NCBI RefSeq assembly: GCF_004303025.1
Contig: NZ_PJQW01000006.1
Span: 241,090 to 305,089 of the forward strand
DNA from: Flavobacterium sp. J27
Lineage (GTDB): Bacteria > Bacteroidota > Bacteroidia > Flavobacteriales > Flavobacteriaceae
Length of the DNA: 64,000 bases
Direction of reading: 5' to 3'
In this document: in pieces, positions 44,930 through 53,123 of the stretch
Layout of the letters: the number at the start of each line of letters is the position of its first letter
Position numbering within the stretch: position 1 is the first letter of the stretch
Notes under the pieces: generated by a model
The model's database searches: none
What the model was told of the DNA's origin: nothing
Seen by the model: only the letters and a program-made list of their open reading frames with translations
Program-made: the position numbers and the translations under genes

Positions 44930-47326
44930 ATGAAAAAAAGAATTTACTTTAGCTTTATAGCTTTGGTTACGTTTTGTAATTGGGCTATATCACAAACTTC
45001 ATTAGGGAAAAATGAAACTTTTCTATCCCATGTAAAAAATAATTTAGCAACTAATGCTGCAAAAGGAAATGAAAAGGACATACTTTTAAAAATTGCGAAC
45101 GATAAATCATTTAACGGGAAAATTAACTATCAAAAATCCAGTGCTTCTAGTGAATATATTATAGGAGAAATAATAAGTAATGGTGGCTCTTTTTATATCG
45201 ATATTACTAAAAAAGAATTAGAAGGACATATTATTATTAAAGAAATTAATAAAGCCTATAAATACTATTCTGAAAATGGAAATGCTTTTGTAAAGGAAGT
45301 AGATATTAATAGTTTAATCTGTGTTAATTATCAAAATCTTCCAGATAGAGAACAACTCTCAAATAATTTTAATAAAGCTACAGAACCAGAACCTATAACT
45401 CAAGCACTTCTTAATTTACAAAGTTTACCTGGTGCTGCTGGTTGTGTATTATTAGATTTTGATGGATATTATATGCCTGCAGGTAATTTATGGAATAATG
45501 GAAACGCTATTAATGCCGCTCCTTCAGGAATGAGTGACGCTGCTGTTCAAGAACATTGGGAAGTAGTTTCTGAAGACTACAGACCTTTTAATTTAAATGT
45601 TACCACTAATGAATCTGTATTTAATTCATACCCTAGAAATAGAAGAATGCGTGTGGTCGTTACACCAACAAATACAGCTGCTCCAGGTGCTGGAGGTGTG
45701 GCTTATATTGGTTCTTTTAACTGGGATAACGATGTACCTTGTTGGGTATTTATTACCTCTGGAAAATCGGGTGGAGATGCTTCTTCTCATGAAATAGGTC
45801 ATACTTTCGATTTAGGACACGACGGACGCACAAATCCACAAGAAGATTATTTTATTGGAATAAATGGTACTTCATGGGCACCAATTATGGGAGCTGGATA
45901 TTATAGACCCGTTGTACAATGGAGTAAAGGACAGTATAATTATGCTAATAATTTACAAGATGATGTAGCTACAATTGCAGGTTCAAAATTTGGTGTTGGC
46001 TATAGAGGTGACGATTACAGTAACGGTATTTCCGGTGCTGCAGCATTAAGTTATAATTCAAACGGAAGCATCAATCAAAAAAATGGAATTATCTCTAGTG
46101 AAGCAGATTATGATTTTTTCACTTTTACTACAGGAGGAGGTAATGTTGTGATTAATGCCAATACAGTGAGTAGTAATGGAAATCTTCATTTAATAATAAG
46201 ACTGTTTAATGCATCTGGAACTCAAATTGGAACGTATTGGAACTCAGATCCATTTGCTTTAAATGCTTCATTAAATGCAAATTTAGCGGCTGGTACCTAT
46301 TATATTGGTGTTGATGGAACAGGCGCTGGTGATGCAGGTTATGGAGGGTATTCTGCTTACGGATCAATAGGAAGTTATACCATTACGGGAACAATCCCTC
46401 CAAATAATGGTGTAGCAACAGTTTATAAAGATTGTAATTACGGTGGTTATGCAGTAAGTTTAGCACCAGGTAATTATACTTTAAGTCAATTACAGGCTAA
46501 AGGAGTTGTAAATGATGATATTTCTTCTCTTAAAGTAAATAGTGGATATGAAATAGTGCTATATGTTGATGATAATTTTAATGGCTCTTCAATAGTTGTA
46601 GGAAGTAATGATGCTTGTTTAGTAGATAATAATTTTAATGATTTAGCATCGTCATTACGAGTGAGAGCAACAAGCAGTTCTTCTAGTGTTACAATTCAAG
46701 CCGAAAATTACTCGGCAATGAGTGGTATTCAAACCGAACCTACTACAGATGCTGGTGGTGGTTTAAATGTTGGTTATGCAGATACAGGTGATTGGATGGC
46801 TTATAATAGTATTAATTTTCCAACTTCTGGATCTTATTTAATTGAATATAGAGTAGCAAGTGCTGTTAATGGTGCAGTACTTTCTTCAGATTTAAATGCA
46901 GGAAGTATTATTTTAGGAAATGTAAATATACCAAATACAGGTGGATGGCAAAATTGGCAAACGGTTTCTCAAACTGTAAATGTAAATGCAGGAACCTATA
47001 ATTTTGGTATCTATATTCAAAGTAGTGGTGTAAATTTAAATTGGTTTAAAATTACTAAAGTAGGTAATGCTGCAAGAGTTGAATCATCAGAAGAACCTAA
47101 AGAAATGTTTGTGATTTATCCAAATCCGGTAGAAAATACATTATTCTTTACTGCAGATGTACAAAATTCAAAAATAACATTAGTTGATGCGCAAACAGGA
47201 ACTTTTATTCCTGTTAGAAAAGGTGATGGTAAAAGTATTGACGTTTCCAGCCTAAAACCAGGTATTTATTCCGTTTTAGTGGATAACAATGGTCAAATGG
47301 AGGAAAGACGTTTTATTAAAAAATAA
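44930..47326 (+). CDS. Secreted zinc metallopeptidase with PPC, crystallin, CBM6 and T9SS domains
   Basis: A 798-residue secreted protease. It has a signal peptide (MKKRIYFSFIALVTFCNWAISQ) and an N-terminal propeptide-like region. The catalytic domain has zinc ligands in HEIGHTFDLGHD: His 287, Glu 288, His 291, His 297, and a Met-turn-like 'APIMGAGYY'. The residue normally Gly in metzincins (third after the second His) is Asp here. A pre-peptidase C-terminal domain covers about 380-485 ('DYDFFTFTTGGGNVVINA'). The beta/gamma-crystallin domain is at about 495-580, CBM6 at 588-711 and T9SS at 727-798. The carbohydrate-binding cassette on a protease suggests it attacks protein embedded in a glycan wall. 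It is preceded by the triple-repeat promoter. Confidence 0.88.
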   Translation: MKKRIYFSFIALVTFCNWAISQTSLGKNETFLSHVKNNLATNAAKGNEKDILLKIANDKSFNGKINYQKSSASSEYIIGEIISNGGSFYIDITKKELEGHIIIKEINKAYKYYSENGNAFVKEVDINSLICVNYQNLPDREQLSNNFNKATEPEPITQALLNLQSLPGAAGCVLLDFDGYYMPAGNLWNNGNAINAAPSGMSDAAVQEHWEVVSEDYRPFNLNVTTNESVFNSYPRNRRMRVVVTPTNTAAPGAGGVAYIGSFNWDNDVPCWVFITSGKSGGDASSHEIGHTFDLGHDGRTNPQEDYFIGINGTSWAPIMGAGYYRPVVQWSKGQYNYANNLQDDVATIAGSKFGVGYRGDDYSNGISGAAALSYNSNGSINQKNGIISSEADYDFFTFTTGGGNVVINANTVSSNGNLHLIIRLFNASGTQIGTYWNSDPFALNASLNANLAAGTYYIGVDGTGAGDAGYGGYSAYGSIGSYTITGTIPPNNGVATVYKDCNYGGYAVSLAPGNYTLSQLQAKGVVNDDISSLKVNSGYEIVLYVDDNFNGSSIVVGSNDACLVDNNFNDLASSLRVRATSSSSSVTIQAENYSAMSGIQTEPTTDAGGGLNVGYADTGDWMAYNSINFPTSGSYLIEYRVASAVNGAVLSSDLNAGSIILGNVNIPNTGGWQNWQTVSQTVNVNAGTYNFGIYIQSSGVNLNWFKITKVGNAARVESSEEPKEMFVIYPNPVENTLFFTADVQNSKITLVDAQTGTFIPVRKGDGKSIDVSSLKPGIYSVLVDNNGQMEERRFIKK

Positions 47327-47331
47327 ATAAG

Positions 47332-47360
47332 ATAAGAACCTCGATTTCTGGGGTTCTTAT
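47332..47360 (+). terminator. Intercistronic hairpin
   Basis: ATAAGAACC (47332-47340) and GGTTCTTAT (47352-47360), 11-base loop, then TTCTT. Only 22 bases separate it from the next start codon at 47383, too few for a separate promoter with leader. It is probably a partial terminator or an mRNA-processing or stability element inside an operon. Confidence 0.55.
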
Positions 47361-47382
47361 TTCTTAATCAATACATAATATC

Positions 47383-49284
47383 ATGGCAATATCAAAACAA
47401 CTAGTATATAAGTTTGCTTTTATCTTAGTGTTAGGAATGATAAGTTTTTCCTATGCACAAAAAAAAGTAATTGGTTATGTTCCTAATTGGATCGATTTAA
47501 ATGCTTTTTCTAATAGTATCCAATACGGTAAATTAACCCATATTAATATTGCATTTGAAAACCCAGATGCAAATGGTTATCTAACTTTTCAAAGTGCTAA
47601 TAATACAATTATCCAAAAAGCTCACGCTAACAATGTAAAAGTTTTTGTTTCTATTGGAGGTGGAGCTATTTCTGAAGGAGGCGCTATTCGTGATAATTTT
47701 TTCAATCAAATGAGTGCTGGAAATAGAGCTTCATTCGTACAAAAATTAACCAGTTATGTGATTAGTCATAATTTTGACGGCATAGATGTAGATTTAGAAG
47801 GTCCAGCTATTAATGGAGATTATGGTAGTTTTATTATTGATTTGGCTAATAGTATGCATGCCAATAATAAACAAATTACAGCTGCTTTATCTCAAGGATA
47901 TGGTGGAGCCAATGTACCTTCTTATACTTTTTCTTATTTTGATTGGATTAATATTATGGCTTATGATGCTACAGGACCATGGAATCCAAACAATCCAGGA
48001 CAGCATTCTCCCTATAGTATGGCGGTAGATCAGTTTAATTATTGGACTGGTAGAGGATTACCAAGTAACAAAGCAATCATTGGTGTGCCTTTTTATGGTT
48101 ATGGTTTTGGAAGTTCTGCTAATCAAGGTATTTCTTATGCCGATATTGTAAATACTTATCCAGGTGCAGAAAATGTAGATCAAGTAGCCAATACAATTTA
48201 TTATAATGGTATTCCAACGATTAAGCAAAAAACAACTTTTGCAGTACAAAACGCTGGTGGAGTTATGATTTGGCAATTGGCTCAAGATGCTGTAGGTTCA
48301 AAATCGTTATTAACGGCTATTGACCAAGTTATTAATGGTGGCCAACCTCAAAATGGAGTTGCAACGGTTTATAAACATTGTAATTATGATGGATATGCTG
48401 TGTCTTTACCTGTTGGAAATTATACTTTGAGTCAATTGCAAGCCAAAGGAATTCTAGATAATGATGTTTCTTCTGTAAAAGTGCAAAGTGGTTACGAAAT
48501 TGTATTATACGCAAATGATAATTTTACAGGTACTGCGGTAACCATAAATGCAAATGATGCTTGTTTGGTAGATAATAATTTTAACGATGCAACAACATCA
48601 ATAAGAGTGCGCACCACTACAAATTCTTCTTCAATATTTGTCCAAGCTGAAAACTATTCTAACATGAGTGGTATTCAAACCGAGCCAACTACAGATTCAG
48701 GAGGAGGTCTAAATGTGGGTTATGCTGATACAGGAGATTGGATGGCATATAATAGTATTACTTTTCCAACTTCTGGTGCTTATTTAATAGAATATCGTGT
48801 TGCAAGTGCTGTAAATGGAGCGATGTTGTCTGCCGATTTAAATGCAGGAACGATTCAATTAGGAAATGTTGCTGTTCCTAATACGGGTGGTTGGCAAAAT
48901 TGGCAAACCATTTCTCATACAGTGAATGTGAACGCGGGAACCTATAATTTTGGTATCTATATTCAAAGTAGTGGTGTCAACTTAAATTGGTTTAGAATAA
49001 CTAAAGTAAGTAATGCCGCTAGAGCAGTTGTCATGCAAGAGGAAAAAGAAGAAGCAAAACCAGTTGATTTTAACTTTTATCCAAATCCTACAGAGAATGG
49101 ATTGAATTTTAGTACTTCTATGAAAGAAGTAAAAGTAACGGTTTATAACCTTGCTGGAACACCAATAATTATGTCAGAAACCGTTGAGAATTATTTGGAT
49201 GTATCTGCATTAGCCTCAGGAATATACGTTATTGTTTTTGATACTCCAGAAAGCAGAATTACTAAAAAGTTTGTGAAAAAATAA
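47383..49284 (+). CDS. GH18 family glycosidase with crystallin, CBM6 and T9SS domains
   Basis: A 633-residue secreted enzyme. The signal peptide ends 'LGMISFSYAQ'. The GH18 domain (about 25-315) has the catalytic DxxDxDxE as DGIDVDLE at residues 132-139 (Glu 139 acid/base), with 'KVFVSIGGGAISEGG' and 'MIWQLAQDA' as flanking family strands. The compact barrel without an inserted domain fits chitinases of the endo type. Then come the crystallin domain (about 326-411), CBM6 (419-542) and T9SS (564-633, 'FNFYPNPTENGLNFS'). Chitin is the likely substrate. A GH18 endo-glycosidase acting on N-glycans cannot be excluded. Confidence 0.9.
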   Translation: MAISKQLVYKFAFILVLGMISFSYAQKKVIGYVPNWIDLNAFSNSIQYGKLTHINIAFENPDANGYLTFQSANNTIIQKAHANNVKVFVSIGGGAISEGGAIRDNFFNQMSAGNRASFVQKLTSYVISHNFDGIDVDLEGPAINGDYGSFIIDLANSMHANNKQITAALSQGYGGANVPSYTFSYFDWINIMAYDATGPWNPNNPGQHSPYSMAVDQFNYWTGRGLPSNKAIIGVPFYGYGFGSSANQGISYADIVNTYPGAENVDQVANTIYYNGIPTIKQKTTFAVQNAGGVMIWQLAQDAVGSKSLLTAIDQVINGGQPQNGVATVYKHCNYDGYAVSLPVGNYTLSQLQAKGILDNDVSSVKVQSGYEIVLYANDNFTGTAVTINANDACLVDNNFNDATTSIRVRTTTNSSSIFVQAENYSNMSGIQTEPTTDSGGGLNVGYADTGDWMAYNSITFPTSGAYLIEYRVASAVNGAMLSADLNAGTIQLGNVAVPNTGGWQNWQTISHTVNVNAGTYNFGIYIQSSGVNLNWFRITKVSNAARAVVMQEEKEEAKPVDFNFYPNPTENGLNFSTSMKEVKVTVYNLAGTPIIMSETVENYLDVSALASGIYVIVFDTPESRITKKFVKK

Positions 49285-49291
49285 TCTTACA

Positions 49292-49321
49292 AAAGCCCTA
49301 AATACTGTTTTTTAGGGCTTT
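49292..49321 (+). terminator. Intercistronic hairpin
   Basis: AAAGCCCTAAA (49292-49302) and TTTAGGGCTTT (49311-49321) with an 8-base loop, 7 bp after the GH18 stop. Only 29 bases remain before the next start, so as with 47332-47360 it is more likely a partial terminator inside an operon. Confidence 0.6.
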
Positions 49322-49350
49322 GTTATTTCAAAAAATATAAAATTTTAAAT

Positions 49351-51045
49351 ATGAAATGTAAAAAAATAAATAATTTCTATACCTTATTATTCCTTTGTTT
49401 TATACCTGCTTTATATGCTCAAAACTGGCAATTAGTTTGGCAAGACGAATTTACAAATGGAATTGGTCCAGACTGGGTTTTTGAAACAGGAAATGGAGGT
49501 TGGGGAAATAATGAATTACAATATTATAGACAACAAAATGCAACAGTCGAAAATGGTAATTTAGTTATTACTGCAAAGAGAGAATCTTTTGGAGGATCTA
49601 ACTATACTTCTGCAAGAATGAAAACTCAAGGTAGAAAATCTTGGAAATATGGTAAAATTGAAGCTCGAATTGCCATGCCTTCTTTTCAAGGTATCTGGCC
49701 TGCTTTTTGGATGTTAGGAGATAATATCAGCTCAGTTGGTTGGCCAAGTTGCGGAGAAATTGACATCATGGAGCATGTTAATGGAGGCGGTCAAGTAGTA
49801 GGAACTGTCCATTGGGAACAAAATGGTCATGCTTCTTATTCAGGTTATACCGATACCAATATAACGACCTATCATTTATATACAGTGGAATGGGATGAAA
49901 ATTTAATCAAATGGTTTGTTGATGGTGTTAAATATCATGAAGTAAATATTGCTGGTGGAGTTAATGGGACAAGTGAATTTCATAATAACTTTTTTATTTT
50001 ACTGAACCTAGCAGTTGGTGGAAACTGGCCAGGATTTAACATCGATAATAATGGTTTTCCAGCAAGAATGCTTATCGATTATGTTAGAGTGTATCAAAAA
50101 GGAGTAAGCCCACCAAGTAATGGTGTGGCAACTGTTTATAAACATTGTAATTATGGTGGATATGCTATTGCTTTACCAGAAGGAAATTATACATTGAATC
50201 AATTACAGGCTAGAGGTATTTTAGATAACGATATATCATCAGTGAAAGTCCAAAGTGGTTATGAAATAGTACTTTATGCGAATGATAACTTTACAGGTAA
50301 TTCAATAGTTGTAAGTTCAGATGATACGTGTTTGGTGGATAATAATTTTAACGATGTGGCTACTTCTGTTCGTGTGAGAGCAACCACTTCAGGTTCTTCT
50401 ATACTCATTCAGGCTGAAAATTATAGTGCTATGAATGGGGTTCAAACTGAACCAACTACAGATACTGGTGGTGGTCTAAATGTAGGTTATGCAGATACAG
50501 GAGATTGGATGGCTTATAATGGTATTACTTTTCCTTCTTCAGGAAACTATTTAATAGAATACAGAGTGGCAAGCGCAGTAAATGGAGCCGCTTTATCTGC
50601 TGATTTAAATGCAGGCTCTATTCCCTTAGGAAGTGTAGCTGTACCTAATACAGGAGGCTGGCAAAATTGGCAAACGGTTTCTCATACAGTAAATGTTAAC
50701 GCAGGAACTTATAATTTTGGAATTTATATTCAGAGTAGTGGTGTAAATTTAAATTGGATTCGAATTACTAGAGTAGGAGCCATTACTTCTAGAACTGATC
50801 TTTCTTCAAATGAAGATGATGTAAAAGCATTAGTTATTTATCCAAATCCAGTGGAAAATACAATCCATTTTAATACAGATATAACCAATTCAAAAATTAC
50901 AATTACAAATGTCCAAGACGGTACCGTAATGAATATAAATGTTAAAGGGCAAACAGTTGATGTAGCGCATTTGAAACCAGGAGTTTATAGTCTTGTGTTA
51001 GAAAATGAAGAGAAAAAAGAAGAAAGACGTTTCATAAAAAAATAA
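49351..51045 (+). CDS. GH16 family beta-glucanase with crystallin, CBM6 and T9SS domains
   Basis: A 564-residue secreted enzyme. It has a signal peptide (ending 'LCFIPALYAQ') and a GH16 domain at about 25-250 with the catalytic E-I-D-I-M-E at 136-141 and laminarinase-like 'GIWPAFWMLGDNISSVGWPSCG'. The crystallin domain is at about 260-345, CBM6 at 352-475 and T9SS at 495-564 ('LVIYPNPVENTIHFN' to 'RRFIKK'). It differs from the two GH16 proteins of the glucan locus by having the shared C-terminal cassette. It is the last gene of the metallopeptidase-GH18-GH16 run. Confidence 0.93.
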   Translation: MKCKKINNFYTLLFLCFIPALYAQNWQLVWQDEFTNGIGPDWVFETGNGGWGNNELQYYRQQNATVENGNLVITAKRESFGGSNYTSARMKTQGRKSWKYGKIEARIAMPSFQGIWPAFWMLGDNISSVGWPSCGEIDIMEHVNGGGQVVGTVHWEQNGHASYSGYTDTNITTYHLYTVEWDENLIKWFVDGVKYHEVNIAGGVNGTSEFHNNFFILLNLAVGGNWPGFNIDNNGFPARMLIDYVRVYQKGVSPPSNGVATVYKHCNYGGYAIALPEGNYTLNQLQARGILDNDISSVKVQSGYEIVLYANDNFTGNSIVVSSDDTCLVDNNFNDVATSVRVRATTSGSSILIQAENYSAMNGVQTEPTTDTGGGLNVGYADTGDWMAYNGITFPSSGNYLIEYRVASAVNGAALSADLNAGSIPLGSVAVPNTGGWQNWQTVSHTVNVNAGTYNFGIYIQSSGVNLNWIRITRVGAITSRTDLSSNEDDVKALVIYPNPVENTIHFNTDITNSKITITNVQDGTVMNINVKGQTVDVAHLKPGVYSLVLENEEKKEERRFIKK

Positions 51046-51059
51046 ACCATAATCAATAA

Positions 51060-51090
51060 AAAAGCAGTGTCAATATAATACACTGCTTTT
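51060..51090. terminator. Bidirectional intrinsic terminator
   Basis: AAAAGCAGTG (51060-51069) and CACTGCTTTT (51081-51090) with an 11-base loop and A/T flanks, between the convergent GH16 gene and the LytTR regulator gene. Confidence 0.8.
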
Positions 51091-51095
51091 TATTT

Positions 51096-51794
51096 TTAAG
51101 TATTTAAGATTTTATTTTTTACATCCTTTCCATAATTTCTACCAATAGGCAATTTATGAGTTAAAATCTGTATTCGATTTCCTTCAATCGATTTTATTTT
51201 ATCTATTGCAATTATAAAAGATTTATGTATACGAATAAATTTATCCATTGGTAACTCTTCCGATAAAGAAGCTAAAGATTTTAAAGTAATATATGATTTA
51301 TCTGCTGTAACCACTTTAATATATTCTTTCATTCCTTCAATAAAAAGAATTTCTTCAATTAAAACTTTAATCATTTTTTTATCAGATTTAATAAAAATAT
51401 GATGATCTGTTTTTGAAGTTTCTTGTTTAATACCATTTTTTGCATCTAATTCGGTTGTTATTTTGCCAATAGACTTTACAAAACGAGATAAAGGTATGGG
51501 TTTAACCAAATAATCAACCACATCTAAATCATAACTTTCGGCAGCAAATTCTCTAAAAGCAGTTGTAATTACCACTTTAGTATCTATTAAACGAATCAAA
51601 TCAAAACCACTCATAACAGGCATGTTAATATCTAAAAATGCCACATCAACGGGGTTATTTCTAATATATTCTAAAGCTTCTAATGAGTTATAAAAAACAC
51701 CTACAATTTCAAATTCAGGAAAATTAATAAAATAATTTTGAAGTACTTTAATTGCTAAGGGTTCATCATCTACTAAGACACATTTAATTTTCAT
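51096..51794 (-). CDS. LytTR family response regulator
   Basis: A 232-residue response regulator. The receiver domain has Asp 9/Asp 10 ('VLVDDEP') and the phospho-acceptor Asp 55 in 'VAFLDINMPVMSGFDL'. The C-terminal LytTR DNA-binding domain starts at about 130 ('HIFIKSDKKMIKVLIEEILFIEG', 'LPMDKFIRIHKSFII', 'LPIGRNY'). LytTR domains bind direct repeats rather than palindromes. It overlaps the kinase gene by 11 bp. The pair is divergent from the chitin susC. It is the best candidate to bind the 21-bp-period repeats at three promoters in this window. Confidence 0.95.
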   Translation of the reverse strand: MKIKCVLVDDEPLAIKVLQNYFINFPEFEIVGVFYNSLEALEYIRNNPVDVAFLDINMPVMSGFDLIRLIDTKVVITTAFREFAAESYDLDVVDYLVKPIPLSRFVKSIGKITTELDAKNGIKQETSKTDHHIFIKSDKKMIKVLIEEILFIEGMKEYIKVVTADKSYITLKSLASLSEELPMDKFIRIHKSFIIAIDKIKSIEGNRIQILTHKLPIGRNYGKDVKNKILNT

Positions 51795-52824
51795 AAACAG
51801 GTATTTGTAAGAGAATAATAAAATAATTGAATTTTACTTTTTGGTCCAAAATAAAATCGTCTTTAAATAGTAATTTTAGTCTACTTTTGGTGTTCTGTAA
51901 ACCAATTCCTTTCTTAGAGTTGAGGTCTTGTGAAGATACAAAATTATTTATTATTTCAAAATGAAGCCTATTATTTTTGTCCATTCTAAAATTGATTTTA
52001 ATCTTCAAATGTTTGTTATTTACACCGCCATGTTTAAAAGCATTTTCTATGAGGGAAATGAATAACAAAGGGGGAACTTTCACATTTTCTATATCCGAAT
52101 CTATATTAATCGTAACATCTACTTCTTCAAAACGAAGTTTTTCAATTTCTATATAATTTTCAATATAATCAATCTCTTTAATTAAGGGGACAAATTTAGT
52201 GTCTTTAATATCATAAAGGACATATTCCATTAATTTTGAAAGTTTTAAAATAACTACAGGAACTTTATCAGAAGAAGCTAACGACAAAGAATATAAATTA
52301 TTTAATGTATTGAAAAAGAAATGCGGTTGAATTTGAGTTTTTAAATATTTTAATTTGATTTTGAATTGACTTTCTGTTAACGCTCTATTTCTCTCCCTTT
52401 CTTTTAACCAAGTTAATGTAAAATAAACTGAGGAAGCCATTGATAAAACATACAATTCGCCTATACAAACCGCTAAAATATGATTGGTATCAAAGGGATG
52501 GTATTCTCTATTGGCTTCAGGCCAAATATTTTCAGAAATCAGATAATAAGTTAGTCCCGTTTTTAATAAATAAATGGCAAACAAACTAATTAAAAGACAA
52601 ATGCTAAATTGTAAATACTTTGATTTTATAACAAATTTTGGTACTAAATAAAAAAGATTGAAATACACTAAAGGAATATGTAAAGCAAATTCAATTAAAT
52701 TAGATTTAAATGAATATTCATAATCATTAAAATAGGCTCCCCATCTAAAGGTATTTAAAACAAAATAAGAACCCCAAAACCAAAAATGATAGGAAGGTTT
52801 AATGTCAAAATTAATTTTATTCAC
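51784..52824 (-). CDS. LytS/YehU-type sensor histidine kinase
   Basis: A 346-residue membrane kinase. Four hydrophobic segments span about 1-150, followed by a His_kinase (PF06580-type) domain: 'LKTQIQPHFFFNTLNNLYSL' carries the phosphorylated His, and 'LLFISLIENAFKHGGVN' is the N box. The glycine-rich G box is 'SKKGIGLQNTKSRLKLLF'. No large periplasmic sensor domain is present, so the signal is sensed within the membrane or by a partner such as the SusC/D complex. It is co-transcribed with the LytTR regulator. Confidence 0.95.
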   Translation of the reverse strand: MNKINFDIKPSYHFWFWGSYFVLNTFRWGAYFNDYEYSFKSNLIEFALHIPLVYFNLFYLVPKFVIKSKYLQFSICLLISLFAIYLLKTGLTYYLISENIWPEANREYHPFDTNHILAVCIGELYVLSMASSVYFTLTWLKERERNRALTESQFKIKLKYLKTQIQPHFFFNTLNNLYSLSLASSDKVPVVILKLSKLMEYVLYDIKDTKFVPLIKEIDYIENYIEIEKLRFEEVDVTINIDSDIENVKVPPLLFISLIENAFKHGGVNNKHLKIKINFRMDKNNRLHFEIINNFVSSQDLNSKKGIGLQNTKSRLKLLFKDDFILDQKVKFNYFIILLQIPVYEN

Positions 52825-53003
52825 TGTAATAGTTTGTAAATCTGTTTGTTTTGTTGAAGTTCACAATTTTAGTTAAAATTTTGTAAAAAACAGCATATTT
52901 TATAAAAAAATATTTTGATTTGTGATTAAAAAACAATAAAAAAAGATGTTTTTTTAGTTGTAAAACTTGAATTTTAGTGTTCTTAAAAAGAAAAGGAATA
53001 CAC

Positions 53004-53090
53004 TTTGTTGATTAAATTTTGTCGTTTGTTGAATGTAATTTGTCGTTTGTTTAATATATTTTTTTAGTAGAATGTATCCAAATAAATTTA
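53004..53090 (+). promoter_or_regulatory. Triple 21-bp-period direct repeat and -7 box upstream of chitin susC
   Basis: Units TTTGTTGATT (53004-53013), TTTGTTGAAT (53025-53034) and TTTGTTTAAT (53046-53055), each starting 21 bp after the last. A T-run follows, then TAAATTTA at 53083-53090, 37 bp after the start of unit 3. No clear -33 TTG is found at the right distance, as expected for an activator-dependent promoter. It lies in the divergent region next to the LytTR two-component genes. Confidence 0.78.
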
Positions 53091-53123
53091 CAGTATTAAC
53101 TAACAAATAAACGTATCAACTTA

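Noticed and set aside
44930..47326. Metallopeptidase as a toxin or effector against other bacteria
   Set aside because: The domain layout (T9SS signal, CBM6, PPC) fits a secreted digestive protease, and no immunity gene is adjacent.
43629..50775. The repeated crystallin/CBM6 segments as a recombination or mobile repeat
   Set aside because: The copies are similar in protein but differ at many synonymous sites and have no boundary repeats or transposase, so they are domain repeats, not a mobile element.
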